Source: Chloroflexia bacterium (GTDB taxonomy: Bacteria; Chloroflexota; Chloroflexia; Thermomicrobiales; UBA6265). From it: 5,637 nt of DNA. A model generated the notes under the pieces. That model made no database searches. It saw only the letters and a program-made list of their open reading frames with translations, and was not told where the DNA came from. Shown here piece after piece: positions 1-5,596 of the stretch; position 1 is the stretch's first letter, and every line of letters starts with the position of its first letter. Location: the NCBI GenBank assembly GCA_013696525.1, contig JACCYK010000107.1, positions 1 through 5,637 of the forward strand, written 5' to 3'. Made by a program: the position numbers and the translations under genes.

Positions 1-23
1 GGGGTAGCGTCCGTCGCCACGGG

Positions 24-53
24 ATGACAAGCCGGGGCGGGTGATTGTAGGGT
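24..53 (+). promoter_or_regulatory. Weak candidate promoter for the 156-residue gene
   Basis: ATGACA at 24-29 matches the -35 consensus TTGACA at five of six bases. TAGGGT at 48-53, 18 bases downstream, is a poor -10 match (three of six). Transcription would start near 60 and leave a leader of about 40 bases before the ATG at 103. The placement is sensible, but in GC-rich DNA such a match can easily arise by chance. Confidence 0.22.
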
Positions 54-102
54 ACGGTCCCGCGGCGGCATCGGGTCGTCATCGCCGAGACCGGAGCAGC
101 GT

Positions 103-573
103 ATGGCAGCCGGAGACCAATCGAATCCGAGCCGGCCCAAGTCGTCACCGGTGCGGCGCCCGCGGGCTACCGATGAGCGCCAGGATGCGACGGTCCGCCG
201 CGAAGAGGAGTTCCGCCGCTTTCTCGTCAGCGTGGTGACGCCCGCCTTCGACGAGCTGCGCGCCGCGTTTCGCGCGAGCGGCCGGGAAGCCCGGGCCAAA
301 GTCACCACCCGCCCCGGCCGGCCGGCCGAGGCCACGATCACCGTTTCGCACCAGGGCGAGGTTGAATTCTTCTGTACCATCCACGCCGCGATCTCACCCG
401 AGCAGGCCACCGTCCTCAAACGCAGGCCGGTGCCGGGCGCGGAGAGCGTTGACCCGCCCGCGATTGCAGACGCACTGCTTAACCATTCCGAGCACCAGAG
501 CAATGCCACCCTCATCACGCGGGCCGAGGTGGTGGTCAGCATTCGCACCGACTACTGGGTGCTCCATCGATAA
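103..573 (+). CDS. Hypothetical protein, 156 residues, unrecognised family
   Basis: I do not recognise this protein. The ATG at 103 is preceded by GGAG at 93-96 with a 6-base spacer, which supports this start. Residues 1-30 are rich in Arg, Pro, Ser and Asp and are probably disordered. Residues 31-60 look like a charged amphipathic helix (REEEFRRFL, then PAFDELRAAF). Residues 64-95 alternate in a beta-strand pattern (AKVTTR, EATITV, EVEFFCTIHA). A further helix follows at about 119-130, and the C-terminus (AEVVVSIRTDYWVLHR) looks like a final strand. There is no signal peptide or membrane segment, so it is predicted to be a small cytosolic alpha/beta protein. No catalytic motif is visible. 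Codon use matches its neighbours. It appears to be a single-gene unit: a hairpin starts 5 bases after the stop and the next gene is 243 bases away. The coding call is fairly secure; the function is unknown. Confidence 0.75.
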   Translation: MAAGDQSNPSRPKSSPVRRPRATDERQDATVRREEEFRRFLVSVVTPAFDELRAAFRASGREARAKVTTRPGRPAEATITVSHQGEVEFFCTIHAAISPEQATVLKRRPVPGAESVDPPAIADALLNHSEHQSNATLITRAEVVVSIRTDYWVLHR

Positions 574-577
574 CCCC

Positions 578-599
578 CGATCCGGGCGATCCCGGATTG
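578..599 (+). terminator. Hairpin just after the 156-residue gene, possible terminator
   Basis: ATCCGGG (580-586) and CCCGGAT (591-597) form a perfect 7-bp stem around the tetraloop CGAT. The stem extends to 9 bp through one G-T wobble and a C-G pair (578-599). It starts 5 bases after the TAA at 571-573, where a terminator is expected. No T-run follows, so it may be an RNA 3'-end stabiliser or a terminator that does not need a U tract. Confidence 0.45.
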
Positions 600-678
600 C
601 CGGCAACACTCGTGTGCGGCCGGCGGACCAGCCTGTTCAACTAGTCGGGTACGACTGGCACGAGTGAACGCGGGCATG

Positions 679-690
679 GTGGCATGCCAC
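679..690. repeat. 12-bp perfect palindrome in the intergenic gap
   Basis: GTGGCATGCCAC is a perfect inverted repeat with no spacer, ending 60 bases upstream of the candidate -10 hexamer at 750-755 and 127 bases before the ATG at 817. Its size and symmetry fit a dimeric regulator site, but the only evidence is symmetry and position. It appears once in the window. Confidence 0.3.
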
Positions 691-746
691 ACGCCGCGGT
701 CGCCGGTGGCCAAGGACGTACGGGGACGGTTGCCACCACTCGCGTC

Positions 747-755
747 TGGTAGAGT
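747..755 (+). promoter_or_regulatory. Candidate extended -10 promoter for the three-gene operon
   Basis: TGG at 747-749 followed by TAGAGT at 750-755 resembles the extended -10 element (TGn plus TATAAT, four of six). The only -35-like sequence, TTGCCA at 730-735, lies too close (14 bases), so the site would depend on the TGn extension. Transcription would start near 762 and give a leader of about 55 bases. A very similar TGGTAnAGT sits before the gene at 5597. Confidence 0.33.
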
Positions 756-816
756 GCGTTGGTCAAGGGCGCAAAGACGGGCGGCGACGCGACTGGTGAC
801 ATGACGGGAGGCAACG

Positions 817-1458
817 ATGGAATCGTTCGGCGCGCGGCAGTGGCCATCGGTCCTGGCAACGCCCGAGAGACTTCCCCGGCATGGCCTGCTGGCCGTCGTC
901 GTGGCGTTGTCCTCGCTTGTCGTGGCCGGCGCCCCGGGAGCCGATGCCCAAGCGGGCATTCCCACTCCGGCGGAATGCACGGTCGAGCCGCGCGCCGAGG
1001 ACGAGTTGCGCGCGCTTTTCCGCGAGGTGGCGGCAACACCCGTCCCTATCTCCCCGGAAGCCAGTCCCACCCCGGCTGTCGCACCGACAGGGTCTCCCGC
1101 CGACGAGCGGACCGTCACCGAGATCAACGCCACCTGGCGCCAGTACCTTGCCTGTCTCATCGCCGGTGACCAAGCCCGGATGTTCGCGGTCCTTAGCGAC
1201 GACATGGTGCGCCGCCAGCTCATGGTTGACATTGCCTTCGGCGTGACCGAGGAGGCATTGTTCACCTTCCTCTCGGCCACACCGATCCCAATCCCGCCGG
1301 ACCAGGCCGTTCCGTTCGTTCCCTTCGACGACGCGCTGGTGCTCAGCGATGGTCGGGTGGCGGTCGTGGGACCCGGCGAACAGGGTCGGGGTGACGTCTG
1401 GATCTTCATCAAGGAAGGCGACCGCTGGTTGCTCGATGACTGGTTCGACCTACCATAG
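817..1458 (+). CDS. Secreted NTF2-like (SnoaL-type) domain protein
   Basis: A 213-residue exported protein. The ATG at 817 follows GGGAGG at 806-811 with a 5-base spacer, a strong ribosome binding site. Residues 1-22 form a long n-region with several Arg, residues 23-39 are hydrophobic (LLAVVVALSSLVVAG), and the motif ADA-Q gives a likely signal peptidase I site after residue 44. No lipobox Cys is present, so I predict a secreted or cell-envelope protein rather than a lipoprotein. Residues 48-72 contain a short module (PTPAECTVEPR) followed by a helix. Residues 73-96 are a Pro/Thr/Ser/Ala linker. Residues about 98-212 have the NTF2-like order: an opening helix (TEINATWRQYLACLIAG), a short helix near DMVRRQLM, then strands ending in VWIFIKEGDRWLLDDWF, the usual last strands of such folds. 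Cys54 and Cys112 could form a disulphide. Many such domains bind small hydrophobic ligands, but the ligand and any activity are unknown here. First gene of the probable operon with the GGT-like gene. Confidence 0.82.
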   Translation: MESFGARQWPSVLATPERLPRHGLLAVVVALSSLVVAGAPGADAQAGIPTPAECTVEPRAEDELRALFREVAATPVPISPEASPTPAVAPTGSPADERTVTEINATWRQYLACLIAGDQARMFAVLSDDMVRRQLMVDIAFGVTEEALFTFLSATPIPIPPDQAVPFVPFDDALVLSDGRVAVVGPGEQGRGDVWIFIKEGDRWLLDDWFDLP

Positions 1459-1485
1459 AGCGGACCACGGGGGATGAGAAACAGC

Positions 1486-3123
1486 ATGGCTCTAGGATAT
1501 CGCGGGCTGGCGCATCGTCCGGTCGTCATGGGCACCCGGGGCATGGTCGCCTCGGCCCATCCGCTGGCATCGCTGGCCGGTTTACGGATGCTCATGCAAG
1601 GTGGCAACGCCATCGACGCCGCGGTGGCCACCGCCGCCGCGTTGAACGTCTGCGAACCGTTCATGTCCGGCATGGGCGGCCTTGGCTACATGACGATCCG
1701 GCCTGCCGGCTCCTCGAAACCGGTGGTGCTCGACTACCTCGGCCGTGCCCCGAACGCCGCCGCCGCGAGCGCGTTCGGTAGTGAGCACGACAAATGGCAT
1801 GGCCCGAAATCGACCCTGACCCCCGGCGCGGTCGCGGGTTGGCTGACGGCCCTCGAAACCCACGGCCGGTTGGATCGGTCCGCGGTGTTTGCCCCGGCAA
1901 TCGAGTATGCCGCGGCCGGTGTGCCCCTGACCCCTAGGAGCCGGTGGTTCATGCGGGGCGCCCTCGCCGGCGGCCACCTCGATGCCGGCGTCCGCGGCGT
2001 CTGGTTTCCGAATGATCGGCCGCGCGACGCCGGGACGGTGATTCGCCAGCTGAAGCTGGCGGCGACGTTTCAAGCGATCGTCGAGGGCGGCGCCGATGCC
2101 GTCTACCGGGGACCGATCGGCGCCGAGATCGTGCGCGCGGTGCGATCCCAAGGCGGTCTGCTTACCCTGGATGACCTGGCCGAGTTTAAGCCCGAATGGC
2201 AGGAGCCCGCGAGCGTCGCCTACCGTGGGTTCGACATCTACTGTCCCGCCCCGCCCTGCTCCGGGATCCAATATCTCCAAGCCCTCGCCATGCTCGATGG
2301 GTTTGACCTGGCGGCACTCGGCCAGAATTCCGCCGCCACCATTCACCTGATGGCGGAAGCGTTCAAGCTCGCGATCTCCGATCGCATCGCCTACGCCCCG
2401 AAGCCCGGCGTCATCACCGCGCCGTTGCTCGATCCAGCGTACATCGCCGGCCGCCGCGACCTCATCGACCAGGCGCGCGCGGGCCGGAGCGAAGGCGAAC
2501 GGTACGACGAGCGGCAGCAGCATCCGGACAACATCCTTCCCGGTCAACCGGCCCTGGCACTGCCGGAATCGACCACCCATTTCGACGCCGTCGATGCCGA
2601 GGGGAACGCGGTGGCCGTCACCCAGAGCTTGGGCGACGGCTTTGGCTCCGGGGTCATGGGCGGGGAGACGGGGATCGTCCTCAACAATTTCGCCTACTGG
2701 TTTGACCTCGACCCCAAGAGCCCGAACGTGATCGCGCCGGGGAAAAAGATCGAAATGTGCATGGCGCCGGCCCTCGTCTTCCGGGGAGGCGAGCTGGCGA
2801 TGGCGATCGGCACGCCCGGCTCGTTCGGCATCCTGCAAACTACGCCGCAGCTGATCTCGAATGTCATCGACCATGGGTATAGCATCCAGGCGGCAATCGA
2901 GGCGCCCCGCTTCCGGGTCTATGCCGGGACCACGATCGAGATCGAAGCGCGGGTGCCGAAGGCGACCCGGGACGACCTGACCGAGCGCGAGCACACCGTC
3001 CGCCTGATCGACGAGTGGTCGCCGCTGGTGGGCGGTGGCCAGGGAATCGGGATCGACCCGGACAGTGGAGCCCTCTCCGGCGGCGCCGATCCCCGCCGTG
3101 ATGGATACGCGATGGGCTGGTAA
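1486..3123 (+). CDS. Gamma-glutamyltranspeptidase-family protein (Ntn hydrolase)
   Basis: The family makes a precursor that cuts itself before a Thr, which becomes the nucleophile for amide hydrolysis or transfer. From the ATG at 1486 the product is 545 residues, close to normal family length, with no signal peptide, so it is probably cytoplasmic. Family hallmarks are NAIDAAVATAAALN (41-54) and GMGGLGYM (62-69). ESTTHFDAVDAEGNAVAVT spans 361-379, with predicted nucleophile Thr363 (codon 2572-2574), a large chain of 362 and a small chain of 183 residues. Ser381 takes the place of the second E. coli active-site Thr (Thr409). My by-eye alignment replaces the E. coli glutamate-binding residues: Arg114 by Leu85, Asp433 by Tyr404, and the Ser462-Ser463 pair by Met424-Cys425. 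The oxyanion Gly pair becomes Gly445-Ser446 (GTPGSFG). A substrate other than gamma-glutamyl compounds is therefore likely. The ATG at 1474 touches a G-run without a spacer, so 1486 is preferred, though 1474 would add only four residues. The gene starts 27 bases after its upstream neighbour and ends 10 bases before the next. Confidence 0.93.
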   Translation: MALGYRGLAHRPVVMGTRGMVASAHPLASLAGLRMLMQGGNAIDAAVATAAALNVCEPFMSGMGGLGYMTIRPAGSSKPVVLDYLGRAPNAAAASAFGSEHDKWHGPKSTLTPGAVAGWLTALETHGRLDRSAVFAPAIEYAAAGVPLTPRSRWFMRGALAGGHLDAGVRGVWFPNDRPRDAGTVIRQLKLAATFQAIVEGGADAVYRGPIGAEIVRAVRSQGGLLTLDDLAEFKPEWQEPASVAYRGFDIYCPAPPCSGIQYLQALAMLDGFDLAALGQNSAATIHLMAEAFKLAISDRIAYAPKPGVITAPLLDPAYIAGRRDLIDQARAGRSEGERYDERQQHPDNILPGQPALALPESTTHFDAVDAEGNAVAVTQSLGDGFGSGVMGGETGIVLNNFAYWFDLDPKSPNVIAPGKKIEMCMAPALVFRGGELAMAIGTPGSFGILQTTPQLISNVIDHGYSIQAAIEAPRFRVYAGTTIEIEARVPKATRDDLTEREHTVRLIDEWSPLVGGGQGIGIDPDSGALSGGADPRRDGYAMGW

Positions 3124-3128
3124 AGGAG
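3123..3128 (+). promoter_or_regulatory. Ribosome binding site deciding the start of the small downstream gene
   Basis: AAGGAG begins on the last base of the GGT-like stop codon. It lies 5 bases from the ATG at 3134 and only 2 from the ATG at 3131, so 3134 is the better start. It also argues against the open frame extending back to 3035 inside the upstream gene. Confidence 0.65.
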
Positions 3129-3133
3129 CCATG

Positions 3134-3439
3134 ATGCAACCATTTACCGCGACGGACGGCGAGCCCGCGAGCGCGTTCTACCAGTCGATCACTGACGAAA
3201 ACGCCAAACGATTGCTCGATTTCTTGATCGACAATCCGGACCAGCAACGCACCGCGGCCGATCTCCGCCAACACCTCGGCTTCGCCGAGCATCGCGAGGT
3301 GGCGCGGGCCACGTATCTGCTCGGCAACCTGGCGGCGGCGCTCGACCGCGGCCGACCTTGGCACGAGGGCCAGCAAGGGTACACGATGCCGGGCGAACTG
3401 GCCGCGCTCTTCCAGCAGGCGCGCGCGGGGACGCCATAG
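3134..3439 (+). CDS. Small winged-helix-like protein, possibly DUF6416-like
   Basis: A 101-residue protein from the ATG at 3134; the adjacent ATG at 3131 is an alternative that adds one Met. After a polar tail (1-12), residues 13-34 form a helix (FYQSITDENAKRLLDFLID). Residues 38-70 look like a helix-turn-helix pair (QRTAADLRQHLGF, then EVARATYLLGNLAAAL). The motif RGRPWHEGQQGYTM (72-85) fits a short wing, and the C-terminal helix is PGELAALFQQARA. This order resembles small bacterial winged-helix proteins of the DUF6416 type, though I make that family link from memory and hold it loosely. It may bind DNA and could regulate the operon, but a structural or protein-binding role is equally possible. 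It is translationally close to the GGT-like gene (10-base gap), so it is probably the last gene of the operon. Its stop lies 13 bases from the stop of the convergent minus-strand gene. Confidence 0.8.
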   Translation: MQPFTATDGEPASAFYQSITDENAKRLLDFLIDNPDQQRTAADLRQHLGFAEHREVARATYLLGNLAAALDRGRPWHEGQQGYTMPGELAALFQQARAGTP

Positions 3440-3452
3440 CCGAAGGACAGGG

Positions 3453-4328
3453 TCAATCGCTCCCCGGAGCTCGTTCCGATTCTCGCTGCAAGGCCGGCAT
3501 GATCTCGCGGGTGACTTCTTGCATCACCTCGTACTGCCGGTCATCCCGCGGCCAGGGGAGCTGGAAATCGGTGAAGCCCACGGCCCGATACGCCGCGACC
3601 CCCGCCACGAACTCGTCCACCGAATCGAGCAGCCGCCAGGCCGGGCTGACACCCCGCACGATCGCGGCAGGATCACGGCCAACCTCCCCGCACATTCGGG
3701 TCAGGGATTGGTTGCCCGCGCCCGCTTCCTCCGGTGTGCCGCGGGCATTCCAGATATCCGCGTAGCGGGCGGTGAGGCGAAGCATTCGGGGCAACGATGC
3801 CCCGATCAGCACCGGCAGCCTGCCTTGCGCCGATTTCGGCTCGAACGGCGCATCGAGCAATTGGTAGTAGCTACCGTCGAACGTCGTCCGTTCCCGCGAT
3901 TGCAAGAGCTGCCAGATCTCGAGCGCCTCGGCGAACATTCCGACCCGGTCCCCGGCCGAGGGAAAGGGGAACCCATATGCCTCATGCTCGCGCTCGGTCC
4001 AACCGGAGCCGACGCCAAAATCGAGGCGGCCGCCGGAGATGTCATCGACCGTGATCGCCTGCTTGAGCAACAACGCCGGGTTGCGATAGGTATTGCCGGA
4101 GACCATGATCCCGAGCCGGACCCGATTTGTCACCGTCGCGATCGCGGCCAGCACGGTGTATGCCTCGTGGGTCGGCTCCATCACATCGAACAGCCCGTAA
4201 AAATGATCGACGAGCATGAAGCTGTCGAACCCGAGCGCCTCCGTCTCCCGCGCTCGCCCCGCCAGCACCTCCCAGGCGGCGCGTTGCCCCAGGACAATCC
4301 CGAATCGCAACCGTTGTCCATCTGCCAT
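3453..4328 (-). CDS. LLM-class flavin/F420-dependent oxidoreductase
   Basis: A 291-residue luciferase-like monooxygenase-fold (TIM barrel) protein, close to the length of single-domain F420-type family members. These enzymes move hydride between reduced F420 or FMN and a small organic substrate in the cytosol. Visible family motifs, in order: RLRFGIVLGQ (first strand, 6-15), ALGFDSFMLVDHF (31-43), VLAAIATVTNRVRLGIMVSGNTYRNPALLLKQ (59-90, in two parts around the T-R-V core), ISGGRLDFGVGSGW (97-110), EREHEAYGFPFP (112-123), PVLIGAS (172-178), RYADIWNARG (188-197) and CGEVGRDP (213-220). The ISGGR-GxGxGW segment and the Tyr-Arg-Asn-Pro turn are typical of the F420-leaning branch (compare the Rv1855c family). 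Cofactor choice is inferred and the substrate is unknown. The start at 4328 has AGGAG at 4344-4340 with an 11-base spacer, and the family's first strand begins five residues later. The in-frame extension to 4634 overlaps the neighbouring gene and has no family similarity. Confidence 0.92.
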   Translation of the reverse strand: MADGQRLRFGIVLGQRAAWEVLAGRARETEALGFDSFMLVDHFYGLFDVMEPTHEAYTVLAAIATVTNRVRLGIMVSGNTYRNPALLLKQAITVDDISGGRLDFGVGSGWTEREHEAYGFPFPSAGDRVGMFAEALEIWQLLQSRERTTFDGSYYQLLDAPFEPKSAQGRLPVLIGASLPRMLRLTARYADIWNARGTPEEAGAGNQSLTRMCGEVGRDPAAIVRGVSPAWRLLDSVDEFVAGVAAYRAVGFTDFQLPWPRDDRQYEVMQEVTREIMPALQRESERAPGSD

Positions 4329-4346
4329 CCGTTCACTCACTCCTCT

Positions 4347-4372
4347 CGGGTTGAGACCGGGTTGCAACCCGG
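4347..4372 (-). repeat. Palindrome plus third repeat arm in the leader of the LLM gene
   Basis: CCGGGTTGCAACCCGG at 4357-4372 is a perfect 16-bp palindrome. A second copy of CAACCCG (minus strand, 4353-4347) follows and directly touches the AGAGGAG ribosome binding site. On the plus strand the same bases read as two tandem 11-base units (4347-4357 and 4358-4368) identical at nine positions. On the message, CGGGUUG (4371-4365) could pair with either CAACCCG copy, giving two exclusive hairpins. It could be a regulator operator or an RNA switch at the start site. Confidence 0.5.
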
Positions 4373-4425
4373 ATCGCTCCTTCGTCCCGTTGCTCGCAAT
4401 TCGACGCGATTGACGTACGCTCCGT

Positions 4426-4431
4426 ATTGTA
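4426..4431 (-). promoter_or_regulatory. Candidate -10 element for the LLM gene
   Basis: On the minus strand TACAAT matches the -10 consensus at five of six bases, about 100 bases upstream of the start at 4328. No convincing -35 lies 16-18 bases further upstream (TAACCA, three of six, at a 16-base spacing). If real, the leader would contain the palindrome and the gene could be expressed independently of the acyltransferase. Confidence 0.28.
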
Positions 4432-4450
4432 TGGGCGCATCGGCATCTGG

Positions 4451-5482
4451 TTACGAGGATTGCAAGTCCGTTGACGCCCGCGGCGTCCTGCCCGGCAGCA
4501 CGAACCACCCGAGGCCGCCGTGCCACGTCCGGCCGGCCCGGAGATGGCTGGCGACGGCTCGTTCCAAGGTCGTTCGTTGCGGCACGGTATCGAGGTCCAC
4601 GTCCGCCCGGCCAAAGACGAACCGCAGGATCCACTCGTCAACGGGGTCCGGACCGACCGCCGCTCGGAACCGGCGTTGAAACCGGATGATGTTGCTCGTC
4701 GCCGGCAGGTACTCGGCCAACTGCGGATCGAGCAGCCACGAATCGCAGACAACGATCTCGTAGCGCTCGTCCGGAAAGTAACGGGCGAAGAATCCAGCCG
4801 CATCGACAAACGAAGCGTCGCACGCCTCCGGCGCCAGGGCGCCGGCCAGGGCGGGTATGTGAATGCCCAAGGCGGGGTCACCGGTGTCGCCGCCCAGGCC
4901 GGCCGCGGCAACGGCTGCTGCGATTCGCCGCCCCAACCGCCGACGCTCGAACTGGAGTCGCCCCAGATGATAGAGCAGGCCGCGAAAATGGAACATCAGC
5001 CAGGCGGCGTCGTTGAAACCGCCGGCTCCGTGCGCCAGCCGGTACTCCCGCATGCTCCGGCCAAGATCGGCCAGCGATTCCCGCCCGATCGCCGCCGGAA
5101 TGCCGCGGTCGCGATGGTAGGCTTGGACATAAGGCAAGGTCGCCAGGTAGACGTAGACGAAGAAGAACCGGTGCGTACCGGAGACGGCAGTGGGAAACTT
5201 GGGAAACTCGGGCGGGCCCTTGACCGTTCCCATGTGGCGCACCAACGAGTGCGTGGCCCGCGTCAACAGCCACCACGTATCCGGATCGCGCTCAGCCGAC
5301 GGCAGCATCGTGATGAGATCAGCAAAGTCTTCGTCTGGCACGTCGAGGGCACGCAGCACGGCCGGCAGCGCGTTCGGTTCGGGCAGGTCTACATCGAATG
5401 ATGGCGGCCCCAACTCATCGAGATAGCTGATCCAGCTCGCGGTCACGTCGTCCGCGCGCAGCGTTTCGATGATCCCCGGCAT
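4451..5482 (-). CDS. Acyltransferase domain-containing protein (NAT_N plus GNAT_C type)
   Basis: A 343-residue protein resembling the bacterial family with an N-terminal NAT_N domain and a C-terminal GNAT-like domain (PF18082 and PF18164 by my recognition). Such proteins are presumed to move acyl groups from acyl-CoA, but their substrates are mostly unknown. The N-terminal all-helical part (about 1-150) contains DTWWLLTRATHSLVRHMG (68-85) and FFFVYVYLATLPYVQAYHRD (106-125). The C-terminal part starts near 155 with WLMFHFRGLLYHLGRLQFER (161-180). It continues with LGIHIP (205-210), EACDASFVDAAGFFARYFP (219-237), CDSWLLDPQLAEYLP (246-260), NIIRFQRRF (264-272) and PQRTTLERAVASHLRAG (301-317), all typical family signatures. 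A tail of about 12 residues is unconserved. The start at 5482 has GGAGG at 5491-5487 with a 4-base spacer; an ATG at 5515 lacks a good site. No signal peptide: cytosolic. It lies upstream of the LLM oxidoreductase on the same strand, with a 122-base gap, so co-transcription is possible but not shown. Confidence 0.9.
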   Translation of the reverse strand: MPGIIETLRADDVTASWISYLDELGPPSFDVDLPEPNALPAVLRALDVPDEDFADLITMLPSAERDPDTWWLLTRATHSLVRHMGTVKGPPEFPKFPTAVSGTHRFFFVYVYLATLPYVQAYHRDRGIPAAIGRESLADLGRSMREYRLAHGAGGFNDAAWLMFHFRGLLYHLGRLQFERRRLGRRIAAAVAAAGLGGDTGDPALGIHIPALAGALAPEACDASFVDAAGFFARYFPDERYEIVVCDSWLLDPQLAEYLPATSNIIRFQRRFRAAVGPDPVDEWILRFVFGRADVDLDTVPQRTTLERAVASHLRAGRTWHGGLGWFVLPGRTPRASTDLQSS

Positions 5483-5484
5483 CT

Positions 5485-5491
5485 CTCCTCC
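5485..5491 (-). promoter_or_regulatory. Ribosome binding site deciding the acyltransferase start
   Basis: The minus strand reads GGAGGAG just before AGATG. This near-perfect Shine-Dalgarno places the start at 5482 and not at the ATG at 5515, which has no comparable site. Confidence 0.7.
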
Positions 5492-5540
5492 GGCACGACA
5501 CACCTTCGCCCACATCCACGCTCGCCCTGGTCTGAGGGCA

Positions 5541-5549
5541 TGGTACAGT
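5541..5549 (+). promoter_or_regulatory. Candidate extended -10 promoter for the YifB-like gene
   Basis: TGG followed by TACAGT (5544-5549) matches the extended -10 pattern, four of six in the hexamer, with no -35 at the usual distance. It lies about 48 bases before the GTG at 5597. The same TGGTAnAGT pattern occurs upstream of the operon at 747-755. Confidence 0.3.
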
Positions 5550-5585
5550 CATCGCCGGTAGTTCGTGGACATATGCTGTCAATCC

Positions 5586-5590
5586 GGGAG
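5586..5590 (+). promoter_or_regulatory. Ribosome binding site of the YifB-like gene
   Basis: GGGAG lies 6 bases before GTG at 5597. It supports a GTG start for the gene cut by the window edge. Confidence 0.55.
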
Positions 5591-5596
5591 TCGTCC

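Noticed and set aside
1..27. Possible C-terminal tail of a gene entering from the left (frame ending TGA at 25-27)
   Set aside because: Only eight codons are visible and another frame stops at 38-43, so nothing separates it from chance.
552..1673. Long minus-strand open frame across the first intergenic gap and the secreted-protein gene
   Set aside because: The translation is Ser/Arg/Thr/Pro-rich and motif-free, and it lies antisense to a gene with a signal peptide and a strong ribosome binding site.
1582..3132. Open frame of 516 codons on the minus strand opposite the GGT-like gene
   Set aside because: It mirrors the real gene in GC-rich DNA, its translation is rich in Arg, Gly, Asp and Pro without family motifs, and the plus strand carries clear GGT signatures throughout.
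4329..4634. In-frame N-terminal extension of the LLM oxidoreductase
   Set aside because: It overlaps the acyltransferase 3' end, has a non-family Arg/Pro-rich translation, and the conserved first strand starts right after the ATG at 4328.
3519..4679. Open frame of 386 codons on the plus strand opposite the LLM gene
   Set aside because: It is the antisense shadow of a recognisable oxidoreductase, runs into the next gene and shows no domain.
4520..5401. Open frame of 293 codons on the plus strand opposite the acyltransferase
   Set aside because: It has no ribosome binding site or family similarity, while the minus strand holds a well-matched two-domain protein.
5572..5577. TATGCT as a -10 for the YifB-like gene
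   Set aside because: It would start transcription at about 5584, leaving no room upstream of the ribosome binding site at 5586-5590.
5577..5582. Perfect TTGACA -35 hexamer on the minus strand upstream of the acyltransferase
   Set aside because: No -10-like sequence lies 16-18 bases downstream; that stretch reads ACCGGC, so it is probably a chance match.
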